From Paludibacter sp. (GTDB taxonomy: Bacteria > Bacteroidota > Bacteroidia > Bacteroidales > Paludibacteraceae), in contig JAQTUE010000009.1 in NCBI GenBank assembly GCA_028710415.1, forward strand, positions 124,001 through 188,000: a stretch of 64,000 bases of DNA. The letters are read 5' to 3'. The notes under the pieces are model-generated. The model saw nothing but the letters and a program-made list of their open reading frames with translations, was not told where the DNA came from and ran no database searches. The position numbers were made by a program, and so were the translations under genes. This document shows positions 1-10,545 of this stretch, piece by piece. Each line of letters opens with the position of its first letter. Position 1 is the first letter of the stretch.

Positions 1-1600
1 GAAAATAATTTTTATCATTAGTAACCAGGTTACGCATATTCGGTCGTTTAGGATTCATCCGGTTACGAATCCGGTTCAATGCCCAACTTGCAGTCCGTCC
101 ATTTCCAAGTCCGTCAACATTGGGTCCGAATGCCTGATCCATAGCCTCTGCATACCATAGTATTACATCGGTGTACCTAAACCACATCCAATTCATATAA
201 GCCGTAGCAATACTTCCTTGTCTTAAGTCTTCAGGCCAGGTTTTTTTACATAAATATCCGGTAGTTGTATAGTCCTGAGCATCTTTCATCTCTGAACCAC
301 TTATCGTTGGATTATCTTTGAAATACCATAGTTGAACAGGTCTATCCTGCCATTGATCCTGATTGCAAAGAATTGTAAGTTTCAGACGCGGATCTCTGTT
401 CTTCCACATATTTTGCTCGGAATAACCCGAAGCTGGATTGATGATTGGAGTACCATCTGCATTGTGTCCGGTAATTGGGATAGAACCATCGGCCATTTCA
501 TACATATCTATCAAATTCTGTGTAGGATAAGTTCCTGCTGAACCACCATATCCTTTAGATGCACTTACATCGGAAAAACCGACCCAACCCATTAGCGCTT
601 TGCCTCCACTAAAAGTAAAGGATCCATCTATTCTACAAAAGAGAGTCTCTTTATTCTTTACATCTGCAATATTCGTTTGATAGAAGACATTTTGATAATG
701 AGCGGAGTCAAGTAATGCGCATTCCCCCTGATCTTCTAATTTTATGACTTCATATGCCGCATTTGCTGCATCTATCCATTTTTGTTGGATTTCAGCTGGA
801 GTATTGGGTTTCTCAAAATAATACAACGATGAATCTCTTGATCCAAAATTAATATCGTATGGCTCAGTATTCAATGGACTGGCAGCATACAACAAAACCT
901 TGGCTTTAAGTGCTAGAGCGGCATTTATGGTTGGTCTGCCTAAGTCAGTAGTTGCTTGTAATGAGAATTTTGGCAAATTTGGAAGGGCTGCATCCAGATC
1001 CTTAACTATCTTTGCCACGCAAGTATCATACGGTTCACGGGGTAAATCCATATTATCTGTTTCTTTCAATGAATTTGTCAAATAAGGAACTCCTCCGTAA
1101 CGCTTAATTAATTCGAAATGAAAAAATGCACGGGCAAACAAAGCTTCTGCTTTGTATCCATTTATCTTACCTGTGCCTAAGCCTGGCACACTGTCTGCTT
1201 TTTCAAGTACAACGTTACAACGACGTATAGCTGCATAACTACCACCCCACGGCCAGGTCAATTCCACTTGTGCACCAAAAGCACTAGGCGACCAGTTACC
1301 CAAATTAAAACTTGCATTTGTACCAGCAACCGCTCTGGAAGCTTCAGCTAAATCAGAAGCTCCTTCGAAAGAGGAATAGGCAATACGCCCTAATCCTCCA
1401 AATGACTGACAAGCCCAATCACCGGGCCAATAATGATAATAGGTGTAAATATCGTCAACAAATTTTTGAAAATTCGTTGGATCCTTAAATACCTGATCAC
1501 TCGTAAGTACTGCACTCTCTTTCTTATCTAAATAATCTTCACATGCAGTAAAGAAGATCGATATCAGTAGCAAAAAAGTATATATAATTGATTTTTTCAT
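1..1600 (-). CDS. SusD-family glycan-binding lipoprotein (3' end outside window)
   Basis: Outer-membrane, surface-exposed lipoprotein expected to cap the neighbouring SusC transporter and bind oligosaccharide. The frame opens at ATG 1600 and stays open to the window edge, so the C-terminus is missing. The translation begins with a lipoprotein signal (MKKSIIYTFLLLISIFFTAC) followed by EDYLDKKES, a typical SusD start, and continues with SusD-like helical-repeat signatures such as AEALFARAFFHFELIKRYGG and, near the edge, MNWMWFRYTDVILWYAEAMD. The start lies 11 bases downstream of the SusC stop, so the two are co-transcribed. About 533 residues are visible, close to the usual family length. The ligand cannot be read from sequence; the GH97 and GH3 neighbours suggest an alpha- or beta-linked hexose polymer. 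Confidence 0.93.
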   Translation of the reverse strand, partial: MKKSIIYTFLLLISIFFTACEDYLDKKESAVLTSDQVFKDPTNFQKFVDDIYTYYHYWPGDWACQSFGGLGRIAYSSFEGASDLAEASRAVAGTNASFNLGNWSPSAFGAQVELTWPWGGSYAAIRRCNVVLEKADSVPGLGTGKINGYKAEALFARAFFHFELIKRYGGVPYLTNSLKETDNMDLPREPYDTCVAKIVKDLDAALPNLPKFSLQATTDLGRPTINAALALKAKVLLYAASPLNTEPYDINFGSRDSSLYYFEKPNTPAEIQQKWIDAANAAYEVIKLEDQGECALLDSAHYQNVFYQTNIADVKNKETLFCRIDGSFTFSGGKALMGWVGFSDVSASKGYGGSAGTYPTQNLIDMYEMADGSIPITGHNADGTPIINPASGYSEQNMWKNRDPRLKLTILCNQDQWQDRPVQLWYFKDNPTISGSEMKDAQDYTTTGYLCKKTWPEDLRQGSIATAYMNWMWFRYTDVILWYAEAMDQAFGPNVDGLGNGRTASWALNRIRNRMNPKRPNMRNLVTNDKNYF

Positions 1601-1610
1601 GTTTATTTTG

Positions 1611-4600
1611 TTAGAATGTTACGTTTATACCCATGTTATAAAGTGCTAATTGTGGATAGTTCCAACCACGCTCTCTGTTACTCCCTGTTCCGGGACCCTC
1701 TGGATCTAATTGTTTTACCTTTGAAAAAGTTAGCAGATTATTTCCATTGGCATATACTCTCAATTGACTTATTCCGAGCAATTTCAATTGCTTAATAGGT
1801 AAGGTGTATCCTATCTCCATATTTCTCAATTTCAGGTAACTTGCATTGTAGAGGAAAAAACTATTTGTAGTCCAGTCAGGACTTGAACTTTGCGAATGTA
1901 ATCTGGGATATGTTGCTGTAGCTCTGGTATCCACCAGATTTCCAGTAAATGGATCAGTATAATATGCCCATCGTCCTTCATGGAAATCCTGTACTTTGCC
2001 TCCTTCGCAGAACTCATATAAAACCTCACTGCCAATCTTCAGACTTACATTATAGGATCCCTGCCACATCATGCTAAAATCAAAACTCTTCCAGTTAAAA
2101 CCATACGAGATTCCATAACTAGCTTCCGGAATATCTGAATACCCAATTGGCAATTTATCACGGTCATCAACCACACCATCTCCATTTACATCCTTATACC
2201 TAAAATCTCCTGGTTTTGGAGCTTCACCAACTAACTGCTTGGCATACTGAACTCCTTTAGAATCTTTACCAATTAAATTACCATTACTATCAAAATCAGT
2301 TATATCAAAAAAACCTAGTACCTGATAACCATAAAACTGATTTATTGAATACCCCTCTTCTTTCTGCCAGGGGATTTTATTGGCTGGCTCGTCCTTGGAA
2401 ACAACTGTATTTTTAGCATAACTATAATTTGCTCTTACCCAATAATCAAAATCTTTTCCAATTTTATTACTGTATTTTACATCAAGTTCCAATCCTTTAT
2501 TTTGAGTTTTTCCTATATTTGCAGAAGGTGGAGTAATTCCCAGATAAAGGGGTATTGAAGCCCGATCCATCAAGATATCTCTTCGATACTCTAAAAACCC
2601 ATCAAATACAGTTGTCAGATGACTATCAAAAAAATTGGTTTCAAGCCCTAAATTATATTTATTGGCTTTTTCCCAGGTTAGATTAGGATTGGCTATACGC
2701 GACAAGGTTATTATATCAACAGAGCTACCAGTTACACCAAAATTGGGTACTGAAGGTGCAACCCAACCATTACGGGTTGAATATTCTTCAGAATACATAA
2801 ACCGTCCTCCACCAATCTTATCATTTCCAACCATACCATAGGATGCTCTTACTTTCATGAAATCAATAAAATGGATGGAATTTTTAAAGAACTCTTCATT
2901 GGAAATTACCCAACCGGCAGCTAAAGCAGGGAATAGCCCGAAACGTTTTCCTCGTTCGAAATTTTCAGAACCATTATACCCCATATTTACTTCTCCAAAG
3001 TATCGTTGGTCATAGTCATAAGTTACACGTGCTGAAAGTCCCATGGTGCGAAAGGGAATATACACACCACTATTATTTTTTTCATCCATATTCCCAAGCA
3101 ACAATCCCGTGAAATTATGCTTACCAAACTTATGCGAGTAATTAAGGGAGCCTTCAAGGTACGCTTTGGAATAACCTCCCAAATATCCCCCGGTATAATT
3201 CAATTTAGTATCCTGACCAAATAGAGTATAGCTATCGGCTTCATCCGGACCGGAATCAAGGCGAAATGCCTGAGTTTCTTTAGCAAAAACCTTTTGCTCG
3301 GTGTAATAACTATCATACGAAACCAATGCCCTCGCGAATAAACCGGGTGTAATATTATCTAATTTATAGTTTAAGCTTATGCTTGACTCTACTACATCTT
3401 TTTTGTTTTGAGTAAAACCAGTACCATTCACCTTCAACCAAGGGTTAACTCCCGCAGGACCAACACCCGGTTTTCCATTTGCCTGAAAAACGGGAGTCTC
3501 ATAGGGTGTTGTTCTTGTCAAAGCACCAAACGCATTTTGGTTCTCCGCTGAGGTAAAACCGGTGGCTCCCGGCTCATTGGTATCTTCCATACGGGCTGTC
3601 ATTGACACAGAAACCGTTAATTCTTTAGATACATCAATGTCGAGATTTGAACGGAAATTGAAACGGTTGAATTGAAAATTGGTATTATAATCAGTATGTA
3701 AATTGGTATTAAAAAGCCCATCCTGGTTTAAATAACCAGCTGAGAGGAAGTAGCGGGCTGTTTTCGTTCCACCACGCACATTCAGGTTGTACTGGCTTTG
3801 CGGCGCGCTGGTTTTCAAAACCTCTTTGTACCAATCAACATCTGGATAGTGGTAAGGATCAGAATGTGTACGAAATGCCTCTAAAGCATTGGGTTGAAAA
3901 GGTAATTGATTTGCCGAATACCCATCGTTTAAATAAGCTTCATTCCGTAACAAAGCCGTTTGGTATGAGTTCAGATAGTTGGGAAGACGTACCGGTTGCT
4001 GTAAGCCGTATTGAGCCGAAAGACTCACGACCGGTTTTTGATCTTTACCACGTTTAGTCGTAATAATCAAAACACCATTTGCTCCACGTACTCCATAGAC
4101 AGCAGTGGCAGAAGCATCTTTAAGAATTGATATAGTTTCAACCTCATTGGCATCCACTTGCGTAAAGTTTTCTCTTTCTACACCATCCACTATATAAAGT
4201 GGGGTGGCATTTACCCAGGTACTACGACCACGAATGAACAACGATGCATCATCTTTACCTGGTTGTCCGGTATTTTGAATTGTTGTCAGACCGGATAATC
4301 TTCCTGCTAATGCATTACTGAGATTTGCTGCCGGACTTTGAAGCAAATCTTTGGTAGACACAGTCGAAATTGCACCTACTACGCTTACTTTTTTTTGTGA
4401 ACCGTAACCAACAACAACTACCTCGTCCAAATCGGTTTTAGATTCAGACATTTCAATTCTCAACTTGTTATTTACCTTAAAAGGATGTGTTATTGTTTTC
4501 AGTCCAATAAATGAAAACGATAGAATTCCTTCTGGCTGTTTAGTTGTTAAACTGAATTTCCCATTGAGGTCGGATATTGTACCATTTAGTTTTGTGGGAG

Positions 4601-4736
4601 TAGTTGATTTTTCAACAACAGAAACACCGGGTAATGGTTCTCCCTTTTCATCCACGACTACGCCTGTAATTCTATTTTGTGCAAATACCGAAGAGTATAT
4701 AAGAGTCAGCACAAAAATTAGTAGTAATTTTTTCAT
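1611..4736 (-). CDS. SusC-family TonB-linked outer-membrane transporter
   Basis: Imports oligosaccharides across the outer membrane with the SusD partner, energised by TonB-ExbBD. The 1041-residue protein has a signal peptide ending near FAQ (residues 1-19), a carboxypeptidase-regulatory-like domain (about 20-105, ITGVVVDEKGEPLPGVSV), the SusC signature DEVVVVGYGSQKK followed by a TonB plug (about 110-230), then a 22-strand-type barrel ending in an aromatic/hydrophobic strand (GINVTF). Length is normal for the family. The first 60 or so bases of the gene and its upstream region are almost identical to a truncated copy at 5.5 kb, indicating local duplication. Start chosen at the MKKLLLIF signal peptide. 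Expression is probably controlled by the hybrid regulator encoded at 6.5-10.5 kb. Confidence 0.95.
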   Translation of the reverse strand: MKKLLLIFVLTLIYSSVFAQNRITGVVVDEKGEPLPGVSVVEKSTTPTKLNGTISDLNGKFSLTTKQPEGILSFSFIGLKTITHPFKVNNKLRIEMSESKTDLDEVVVVGYGSQKKVSVVGAISTVSTKDLLQSPAANLSNALAGRLSGLTTIQNTGQPGKDDASLFIRGRSTWVNATPLYIVDGVERENFTQVDANEVETISILKDASATAVYGVRGANGVLIITTKRGKDQKPVVSLSAQYGLQQPVRLPNYLNSYQTALLRNEAYLNDGYSANQLPFQPNALEAFRTHSDPYHYPDVDWYKEVLKTSAPQSQYNLNVRGGTKTARYFLSAGYLNQDGLFNTNLHTDYNTNFQFNRFNFRSNLDIDVSKELTVSVSMTARMEDTNEPGATGFTSAENQNAFGALTRTTPYETPVFQANGKPGVGPAGVNPWLKVNGTGFTQNKKDVVESSISLNYKLDNITPGLFARALVSYDSYYTEQKVFAKETQAFRLDSGPDEADSYTLFGQDTKLNYTGGYLGGYSKAYLEGSLNYSHKFGKHNFTGLLLGNMDEKNNSGVYIPFRTMGLSARVTYDYDQRYFGEVNMGYNGSENFERGKRFGLFPALAAGWVISNEEFFKNSIHFIDFMKVRASYGMVGNDKIGGGRFMYSEEYSTRNGWVAPSVPNFGVTGSSVDIITLSRIANPNLTWEKANKYNLGLETNFFDSHLTTVFDGFLEYRRDILMDRASIPLYLGITPPSANIGKTQNKGLELDVKYSNKIGKDFDYWVRANYSYAKNTVVSKDEPANKIPWQKEEGYSINQFYGYQVLGFFDITDFDSNGNLIGKDSKGVQYAKQLVGEAPKPGDFRYKDVNGDGVVDDRDKLPIGYSDIPEASYGISYGFNWKSFDFSMMWQGSYNVSLKIGSEVLYEFCEGGKVQDFHEGRWAYYTDPFTGNLVDTRATATYPRLHSQSSSPDWTTNSFFLYNASYLKLRNMEIGYTLPIKQLKLLGISQLRVYANGNNLLTFSKVKQLDPEGPGTGSNRERGWNYPQLALYNMGINVTF

Positions 4737-5193
4737 GTAATGTAGTATTTTATCAATTATATTATTTAAGGTTAGTTATATTATTTAGTCTTTTTATTAA
4801 GACTTTAAATATGACTTCACAAAATTATTTATTATTTAATTATAAAATAGGGTTTATATGTTACAAAAGGCACCCTAATTTGATACTTAATTGGCATATT
4901 AAAAAAAATTGAAATGGTAATCTCGTTGATATTTAGCGTTATTTGAAACCATTAATTCAGCAATATATTCGTATACAGTTATTTACTTGGATTAATACTT
5001 TGCTTTTACAACTAGTTTTGAAAAGAACTATCTCCTTATAGTTACAAGAACTTTTCTCAAAAGTCAATTTATTAAATATAAAAAATCTACTGATAGATGT
5101 ATATTAACTTTTATTGACTGACAATAGATAAAATCGGCTGAAGAGAGATGAAATATTCATTCTGATTGTTGAATATCCGCCATAATCCGTTTT
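4737..5193. other. SusCD upstream region, no gene seen
   Basis: AT-rich intergenic DNA. On the minus strand TAATTTTG at 4827-4820 resembles the Bacteroidota -7 element TAnnTTTG, about 85 bases before the SusC start, but no clear -33 TTTG was found at the right spacing. No reading frame here shows family similarity that I can recognise. Confidence 0.4.
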
Positions 5194-5524
5194 CTAAGTC
5201 TGTATTAATTGTCCGTTTTGGTTATTGATAGTAACTCCTGTTGATTCAGAAACATTCAAGTTAATTACAACATTTAGCTTATCCGATGCCGGATTTGAGT
5301 AAATCTTTAAGAGCTCCCTGATTTTGTATAGTTCGCAGCTTAAATTTTCCATCGGTCCAGGATAATGTTCCATTTATATTAGAAGCAATTAAATTATTTT
5401 CTTTGACAACAACTCCGGATAATGGATCGCCCTTCTCATCAAGGACTACCCTTGAAACTTTGTTTTGTGCGATAATAGAAGAGTAAATAAGAGTCAGCAC
5501 AAAAATTAGTAGTAATTTTTTCAT
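5194..5524 (-). pseudogene. SusC N-terminus remnant joined out of frame to a T9SS sorting domain
   Basis: From ATG 5524 the translation copies the SusC signal peptide (MKKLLLIFVLTLIYSS) and the start of its regulatory-like domain (VLDEKGDPLSGVVVKEN), then runs into a stop after ALKDLLKSGIG. Shifting frame at the GAGCTC/CTTAAAG junction near 5310 gives LKIYSNPASDKLNVVIN and then LNVSESTGVTINNQNGQ, the start of a type A T9SS C-terminal sorting domain, up to a stop at 5194. The DNA around the start codon is nearly identical to that of the intact susC at 4.7 kb. I read it as a duplicated 5' end recombined with a T9SS-cargo tail and now broken; a tiny expressed protein cannot be excluded. Confidence 0.6.
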
Positions 5525-5658
5525 GTAATGTATTATTATGATTATTATATTTTTTAAGGTTACTCGTATTGCTTTTGACAAAAATACTTTGAGCAAAAGT
5601 ATCATAAGTTTCCAAATCCTATGGGGTAGATTCGTACCAAAAAATGCCCTCGTTTGTC

Positions 5659-6020
5659 TCATTTTGCATTGCAAGACTCTCTGTGACACATGTATTTAAC
5701 AAATATATGGCTTTTTAGTGCCCAATAGCAGCTGTTTTTCAACGTCACTAAATAGACTCCCCCTGAATGTGCGGACAAATTAGTGACTATTATATCACCC
5801 CATCATAATTACATTTTAAAGTATATACCTTCTGCCCGCCCTCAACATAAATTGTTATTTCTGTAAGCTCTGCCACATTGGAATTTATACTAATATTCAT
5901 ACGATCTGTAGCAGGATTATGAAAAATTTTCATCTCATCAGATTGATCTCTGATAGCACTAATTCTTGTTGATGATGATTTTAAATCCTGGGCATGTAAA
6001 GCATTTATCCAAATGAGCAT
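5659..6020 (-). pseudogene. Frameshifted gene for a small T9SS sorting-domain protein
   Basis: The frame from 6020 has a signal-peptide-like end (MLIWINALHAQ), then a linker and MKIFHNPATDRMNISINSNV, the opening of a type A T9SS sorting domain, and stops after KCNYDGVI. One base over, the rest of the same domain follows without a gap: DIIVTNLSAHSGGVYLVTLK, ending at 5659. The break falls at a run of four G (near 5800); one extra G would restore the frame. The expected N-terminal part of the signal peptide is also in another frame (IILNKNAFLL), so there are at least two lesions. Probably a dead small secreted protein; alternatively a sequencing error or a phase-variable G tract. Confidence 0.55.
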
Positions 6021-6424
6021 AGTTCAACAGAAAGGCATTTTTATTTAAAATGATATTTACAATTGAAAAATCCTTAGAAGAATTATTTTCTTCATTAGAA
6101 AAGTCACAAATTAGAACTGAAGGACTTTTTATAAATACTGAATCAGGGTTTGATTCTAAAATCTTTCGTTCGGTTTGTAACAACTGAGGCATTATTCCCA
6201 ATATTGCATCCAATTATCGTACGGGAGAAACAAAATAGGAGCATTTATTGGATGATTTACTATAGAAACAAAAGCTCATTATTGAAAGAACTAATGAGTG
6301 GATTGACAGAATCACATCTTTCCTTAAAAAATCTTGAAAGTTTAACAATAGAATGATTTTTTTATTTGAATATTATAAATTAATTCCAATTTAATAAGTA
6401 TTAAATAATTGGCCATTGGTCATT
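6021..6424. other. Intergenic region, only unrecognised short frames
   Basis: Short open frames exist on both strands (plus 6150-6356; minus 5959-6213), but neither resembles a family I know and they overlap each other. Probably remnant DNA between the broken sorting-domain gene and the regulator gene. Confidence 0.3.
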
Positions 6425-6460
6425 AAAAAAGTTGCAGTAAAATTACAGCAACTTTTTTTT
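6425..6460 (-). terminator. Rho-independent terminator of the hybrid regulator gene
   Basis: Arms AAAAAAGTTGC (6425-6435) and GCAACTTTTTT (from 6448) enclose a 12-base loop, with T/A tracts on both sides, about 45 bases after the regulator stop codon. It could stop transcripts from either strand. Confidence 0.75.
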
Positions 6461-6503
6461 ATTCGTTAGTACTGTTTTGCAACCTGTTTGGTGCACAAAT
6501 ATA

Positions 6504-9500
6504 TTATTCTAATTCATCAGATTTCAGCGTTCTAACATATTCAGATGGTGAAATACCAAATTCCTCCCTAAATTTCATAGTAAATTGCTTAGGTGAGTTA
6601 AATCCAACCTGATAAGCAATTTCCGAGATTTGCAACTGACTTTTTTCCAAAAGTTGTTTCCCCCTTTTCAATCTCACCAGCCGAATAAATTCCGAAGGAC
6701 TCTTACCTGTTATTGCCATTAGTTTTCTATAAAGGTGTCCTCTACTTAAGCCCAAAGCTTCACCAAGTAGCTCAACACTGAATTCAGTCTCGTTTATATG
6801 TTTTTCTACAATATTTATGGCTTTTTCAATCAATTTCTCGTCGAGTGAAGTAATTGTTATTTCATGAGGATTCACGTCCAACTTTTGTTTAAACGTTTTG
6901 TGTGATTTCATACTCAATTCAAAGATTTTCAATATCCTCAACTTCAAGATCTCCAGATTAAATGGTTTGGTAACATAATCATCGGCACCATTTTCGAGTC
7001 CTTCAATTTTATGTTCATCGGCTGTTTTTGCAGTTAGCAATATAACAGGAATATGAGACCATTCAATGTTTGTTTTGATTTGTTTACAAAGTTCAATTCC
7101 ATCCATTACCGGCATCATTATGTCGCTTATTACAATATTTACATCATTTTTCTTCAGCAACACCAATGCTTCCTGTCCATCGTTTGCAATGAGTAATGAA
7201 TATTCATTCATCAAATTATCGTGTATAAAATTACATAAATCCTGATTGTCATCTACAAATAATAGAACAGGCTTTTGGGGGAATATTTCTTCATGCTGCA
7301 TGTCTTGATACTCTTCTACATAATCATTCACAGGATTAACGCTGAAAGCAGAAGTTTCAATTAATGGGAAACGCAAAGTGAAAATACAACCATTTGGTTT
7401 ATTATCAGTAATATCAATCGAGCCATTATGAAGTTTTATATATTCACTAACTATATGTAAACCAATACCGCTACCTGTATTTCTTAAATTACTTGTTGTT
7501 TGGTAAAATCTGTTAAAAACCATTTTTTTATCCTCATCACTGATACCTATACCGGTATCAGACACACTGAAACAGACATCCGTTTCATGTATATAAAGGT
7601 CTAATTTTATAATTCCACCATCGGGTGTGTATTTAAATGCGTTTGACAATAAATTCACAATCGACTTATGTATTTTATCATGGTCGTACTCCAACCATAA
7701 ATTTTCATAACTAGTGTTCAATATAAAACTAATATTTCGTTCTGTGGCATAAACAGCAAATGACGAATAAATCTCTCTAACCAAATCAACAATATTTCCG
7801 GGGTTTAAATGCAGTACTTCAGCACCCACATCCAGTTTTCGAAAATCAAGTAATGAGTTTATTAATGATAAAAGCTGTTGAGCGTTTTTAAACATAACTT
7901 CGAGCTTTTTCTTTAAACTATCATCTGTTATGTCTTTTAATAATGTTTGCAAAGGGGTTATGATAAGTGTTAAAGGAGTACGTAAATCATGACTAATATT
8001 TGTAAAAAACATCAATTTCATTTCATTGATTTTGAGTTCATGTTCATGAGCCATTTGACGCTTCTGTTGTTCAAGTTTTATTTGATGTCTTCGTTGTCCT
8101 CTATCAATTAGAATCAGAACAATTACAAAAGCAACTAATATATAAAGCAGAATAGCCCAATAAGAGAAATAAAAAGGAGGTGCGACGTTTATTAATATTA
8201 CTTTTGCATCATTATTCCATATACCATCATTATTACAGGTCTCTATTAACAATTTATAATTGCCTACAGGTAAGGATGTTATTACAATTTCATTCTTTTT
8301 GGTTGTTATCCATTGTTTGTTAAACCCTTCAATCTTGTATCTGTATTTAACTTTATTGGCATTTATCAAATCCAGCGTTGTAAATTCCATTGTCACCAAT
8401 TTATCATTATATTTCAGATTAAGCGCAGATATTAATTCGATGGATTTATTTAAAATAACATGACCATTATAAACTGAATCTACATTTATGACCGTGTTAG
8501 CAATAATCAACTTAGTTAAATACACTCTTGACGACGGTTCTTTTCTTACAGTAACTTTCAGTGGATTAATGACAGTATATCCGTCAGTTGTTCCAGCCAA
8601 TATATTGCCATTTTTTAATTTGCAAATCGCATTATTATTAAAATAGTCATTTTTAATACCATCTCTAACCGAAAAATTCCTACAATTTTTTATTCTGTAG
8701 TTATTATTATTCTCCAACTTAATAACAGACAACCCCTTACTGGTAGTAATCCAAATATTATGTGAATTATCCTCCTTAATTCCTCTTATTATATTATCAC
8801 TCAATCCATCTGAAGTATCAAAATAAGACAATGAGTCTTTTTTCAAATCCCAGATTGTAAGTCCTGCATTTGTTCCAATCCATAAAAGGTTTCTGCTATC
8901 TTTATACACATTAAAAAATAGCAGTTTTTTAAATTTTTGGGTGCCTTTTCTGTTTCCTAATAAAATCTGATTTGTTTTTTTTTCGATATCAATAATTGTA
9001 AGTCCGTATGCTGTGGCTGCATAAATAGTTTTATCCCCATCATAAAACATATCTGATACATATTTTGTGTCTTTAAAGGGAGTTTCAAAATAATTTGTAT
9101 TATCATTGATACTATGTTTATGTATTTTCCCATCTAAAGTTCCAATCCACAAATATTTATTTTTATCCTCAACAATACTCCAGATATTATCTGAAGACAG
9201 GTTGCTGTTAGTAGTTGTGAAATGCTTCAATTTATTATGATAAAAGCAATATAAACCTTGCTGATACGTGCCTATCCATATTTGTCCATTTTCATCTTCT
9301 ATCATTGACGTTATGGCCGTATTAGGAATTGGCAACTTAATGACGTCATTTGAGTTTTGGTTTGTTACATACAAACCATTACCATCCGTTCCTAAAAGTA
9401 CATTTCCATTACGAAGTTCAATAATCCGACTTATATTCCGGCATTGATCGCTCTGCACATTCATAAAATTCTGAAAACTTCCATTGAAAAAGGAAATTCC

Positions 9501-10499
9501 TTTTTTGTCGTGTCCGACCCATAATGTTCCGGTATTATCAATTAAAATACTAGTTACATAATTTGATGCGATTGAAGTTTGACTTAGCGAATTCGAAGTA
9601 ATATTTCTCAATAAGTTTGTCGACTTGTCATAAAGAAACAATCCCTTATGATCTGTTGCAATCCAAACCTGACCATTGCGTCCTTCTACAATTGAAATAA
9701 TGCTATTCTGTGATTTTATTAAAGAGATCAAATAGATTTTCTGCCACTGAGAAGAATTGGTTCGTTTAAAATATACATATTCATCTTTACCGGAATATAA
9801 CCATAAACCGCCACCTGAATCAGCAAAGATTTTAGTAATATTATTCTTATAATTAAAATCACTCACTGTTGGCAAAACCATTTTATTTAATTTGCCGGTT
9901 TTTTTTTCCATATGCCAGCAAAAATCCTTGGAATCGATGATGTACAAATTACCTGAATCGTCACTGACTACAATATTGGAAAAATTTAATTTGGGGGACT
10001 TGTAAATATTCAACTTTTTAGAAGCTATATTGTAGAAATAGATTTCGTTAAGAGTTATAACAAATAAATTTTTTTCCTTATCGACATATATTTTACAATT
10101 ACCATTAGTTTTAATACTTAATTTTGCGAGGATTATATTTATATCTGTAATAAAATTGTCCTTTTCACGGTTATAGACTACATAAGTATTTCCACAATCA
10201 ATCCAAATATTATAAAGTCCATCCTCCTGCAATCCAAATATATTGTTTGTAGTCAATGTATTGGGATTATTAGGTTGGGCTAAAAATATTTTAAAGCCGT
10301 ACCCATCGTATCTGTTTAAACCAAATTCAGTTCCTATCCATAAAAAGCCATGAGTATCCCTTAATATAGCCGTCACGGAATTATTTGAAAGTCCATTATC
10401 TGCTGTTAAATGATAAAATGTATAGGAACTTTCTGCTGAAATATCTATTGAATTTACACCAATCAGGATGATAATTAAAAACAACTTTATTGTATTCAT
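6504..10499 (-). CDS. Hybrid two-component system sensor/regulator (HTCS)
   Basis: One-protein signalling system that senses a glycan breakdown product in the periplasm and activates PUL genes. The 1331 residues contain a signal peptide, two Reg_prop beta-propeller blades sets (repeated WIGT and GLWL/NIWI motifs, about 25-690), a Y_Y_Y domain (about 700-770), a membrane helix (about 779-799), a dimerisation/phosphoacceptor domain with FFTNISHDLRTP (His about 837), an HATPase with NLLSNAFKYTPDGG and DTGIGI boxes, a receiver with DD and SDIMMPVMDG (Asp about 1126) and TAK/KPF residues, and a C-terminal AraC-type helix-turn-helix (about 1230-1327). All catalytic residues are present. It lies between the SusC/D genes and the GH97 gene on the same strand, the usual PUL arrangement. 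A large inverted repeat sits just upstream of its start. Confidence 0.96.
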   Translation of the reverse strand: MNTIKLFLIIILIGVNSIDISAESSYTFYHLTADNGLSNNSVTAILRDTHGFLWIGTEFGLNRYDGYGFKIFLAQPNNPNTLTTNNIFGLQEDGLYNIWIDCGNTYVVYNREKDNFITDINIILAKLSIKTNGNCKIYVDKEKNLFVITLNEIYFYNIASKKLNIYKSPKLNFSNIVVSDDSGNLYIIDSKDFCWHMEKKTGKLNKMVLPTVSDFNYKNNITKIFADSGGGLWLYSGKDEYVYFKRTNSSQWQKIYLISLIKSQNSIISIVEGRNGQVWIATDHKGLFLYDKSTNLLRNITSNSLSQTSIASNYVTSILIDNTGTLWVGHDKKGISFFNGSFQNFMNVQSDQCRNISRIIELRNGNVLLGTDGNGLYVTNQNSNDVIKLPIPNTAITSMIEDENGQIWIGTYQQGLYCFYHNKLKHFTTTNSNLSSDNIWSIVEDKNKYLWIGTLDGKIHKHSINDNTNYFETPFKDTKYVSDMFYDGDKTIYAATAYGLTIIDIEKKTNQILLGNRKGTQKFKKLLFFNVYKDSRNLLWIGTNAGLTIWDLKKDSLSYFDTSDGLSDNIIRGIKEDNSHNIWITTSKGLSVIKLENNNNYRIKNCRNFSVRDGIKNDYFNNNAICKLKNGNILAGTTDGYTVINPLKVTVRKEPSSRVYLTKLIIANTVINVDSVYNGHVILNKSIELISALNLKYNDKLVTMEFTTLDLINANKVKYRYKIEGFNKQWITTKKNEIVITSLPVGNYKLLIETCNNDGIWNNDAKVILINVAPPFYFSYWAILLYILVAFVIVLILIDRGQRRHQIKLEQQKRQMAHEHELKINEMKLMFFTNISHDLRTPLTLIITPLQTLLKDITDDSLKKKLEVMFKNAQQLLSLINSLLDFRKLDVGAEVLHLNPGNIVDLVREIYSSFAVYATERNISFILNTSYENLWLEYDHDKIHKSIVNLLSNAFKYTPDGGIIKLDLYIHETDVCFSVSDTGIGISDEDKKMVFNRFYQTTSNLRNTGSGIGLHIVSEYIKLHNGSIDITDNKPNGCIFTLRFPLIETSAFSVNPVNDYVEEYQDMQHEEIFPQKPVLLFVDDNQDLCNFIHDNLMNEYSLLIANDGQEALVLLKKNDVNIVISDIMMPVMDGIELCKQIKTNIEWSHIPVILLTAKTADEHKIEGLENGADDYVTKPFNLEILKLRILKIFELSMKSHKTFKQKLDVNPHEITITSLDEKLIEKAINIVEKHINETEFSVELLGEALGLSRGHLYRKLMAITGKSPSEFIRLVRLKRGKQLLEKSQLQISEIAYQVGFNSPKQFTMKFREEFGISPSEYVRTLKSDELE

Positions 10500-10545
10500 T
10501 TCGGTGTATAGTATTGGATTTATATTGATTTAATTGTATCACGAA

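Noticed and set aside
6150..6356. 68-residue plus-strand frame resembling a transposase end
   Set aside because: No transposase motif could be named and it overlaps another unsupported frame.
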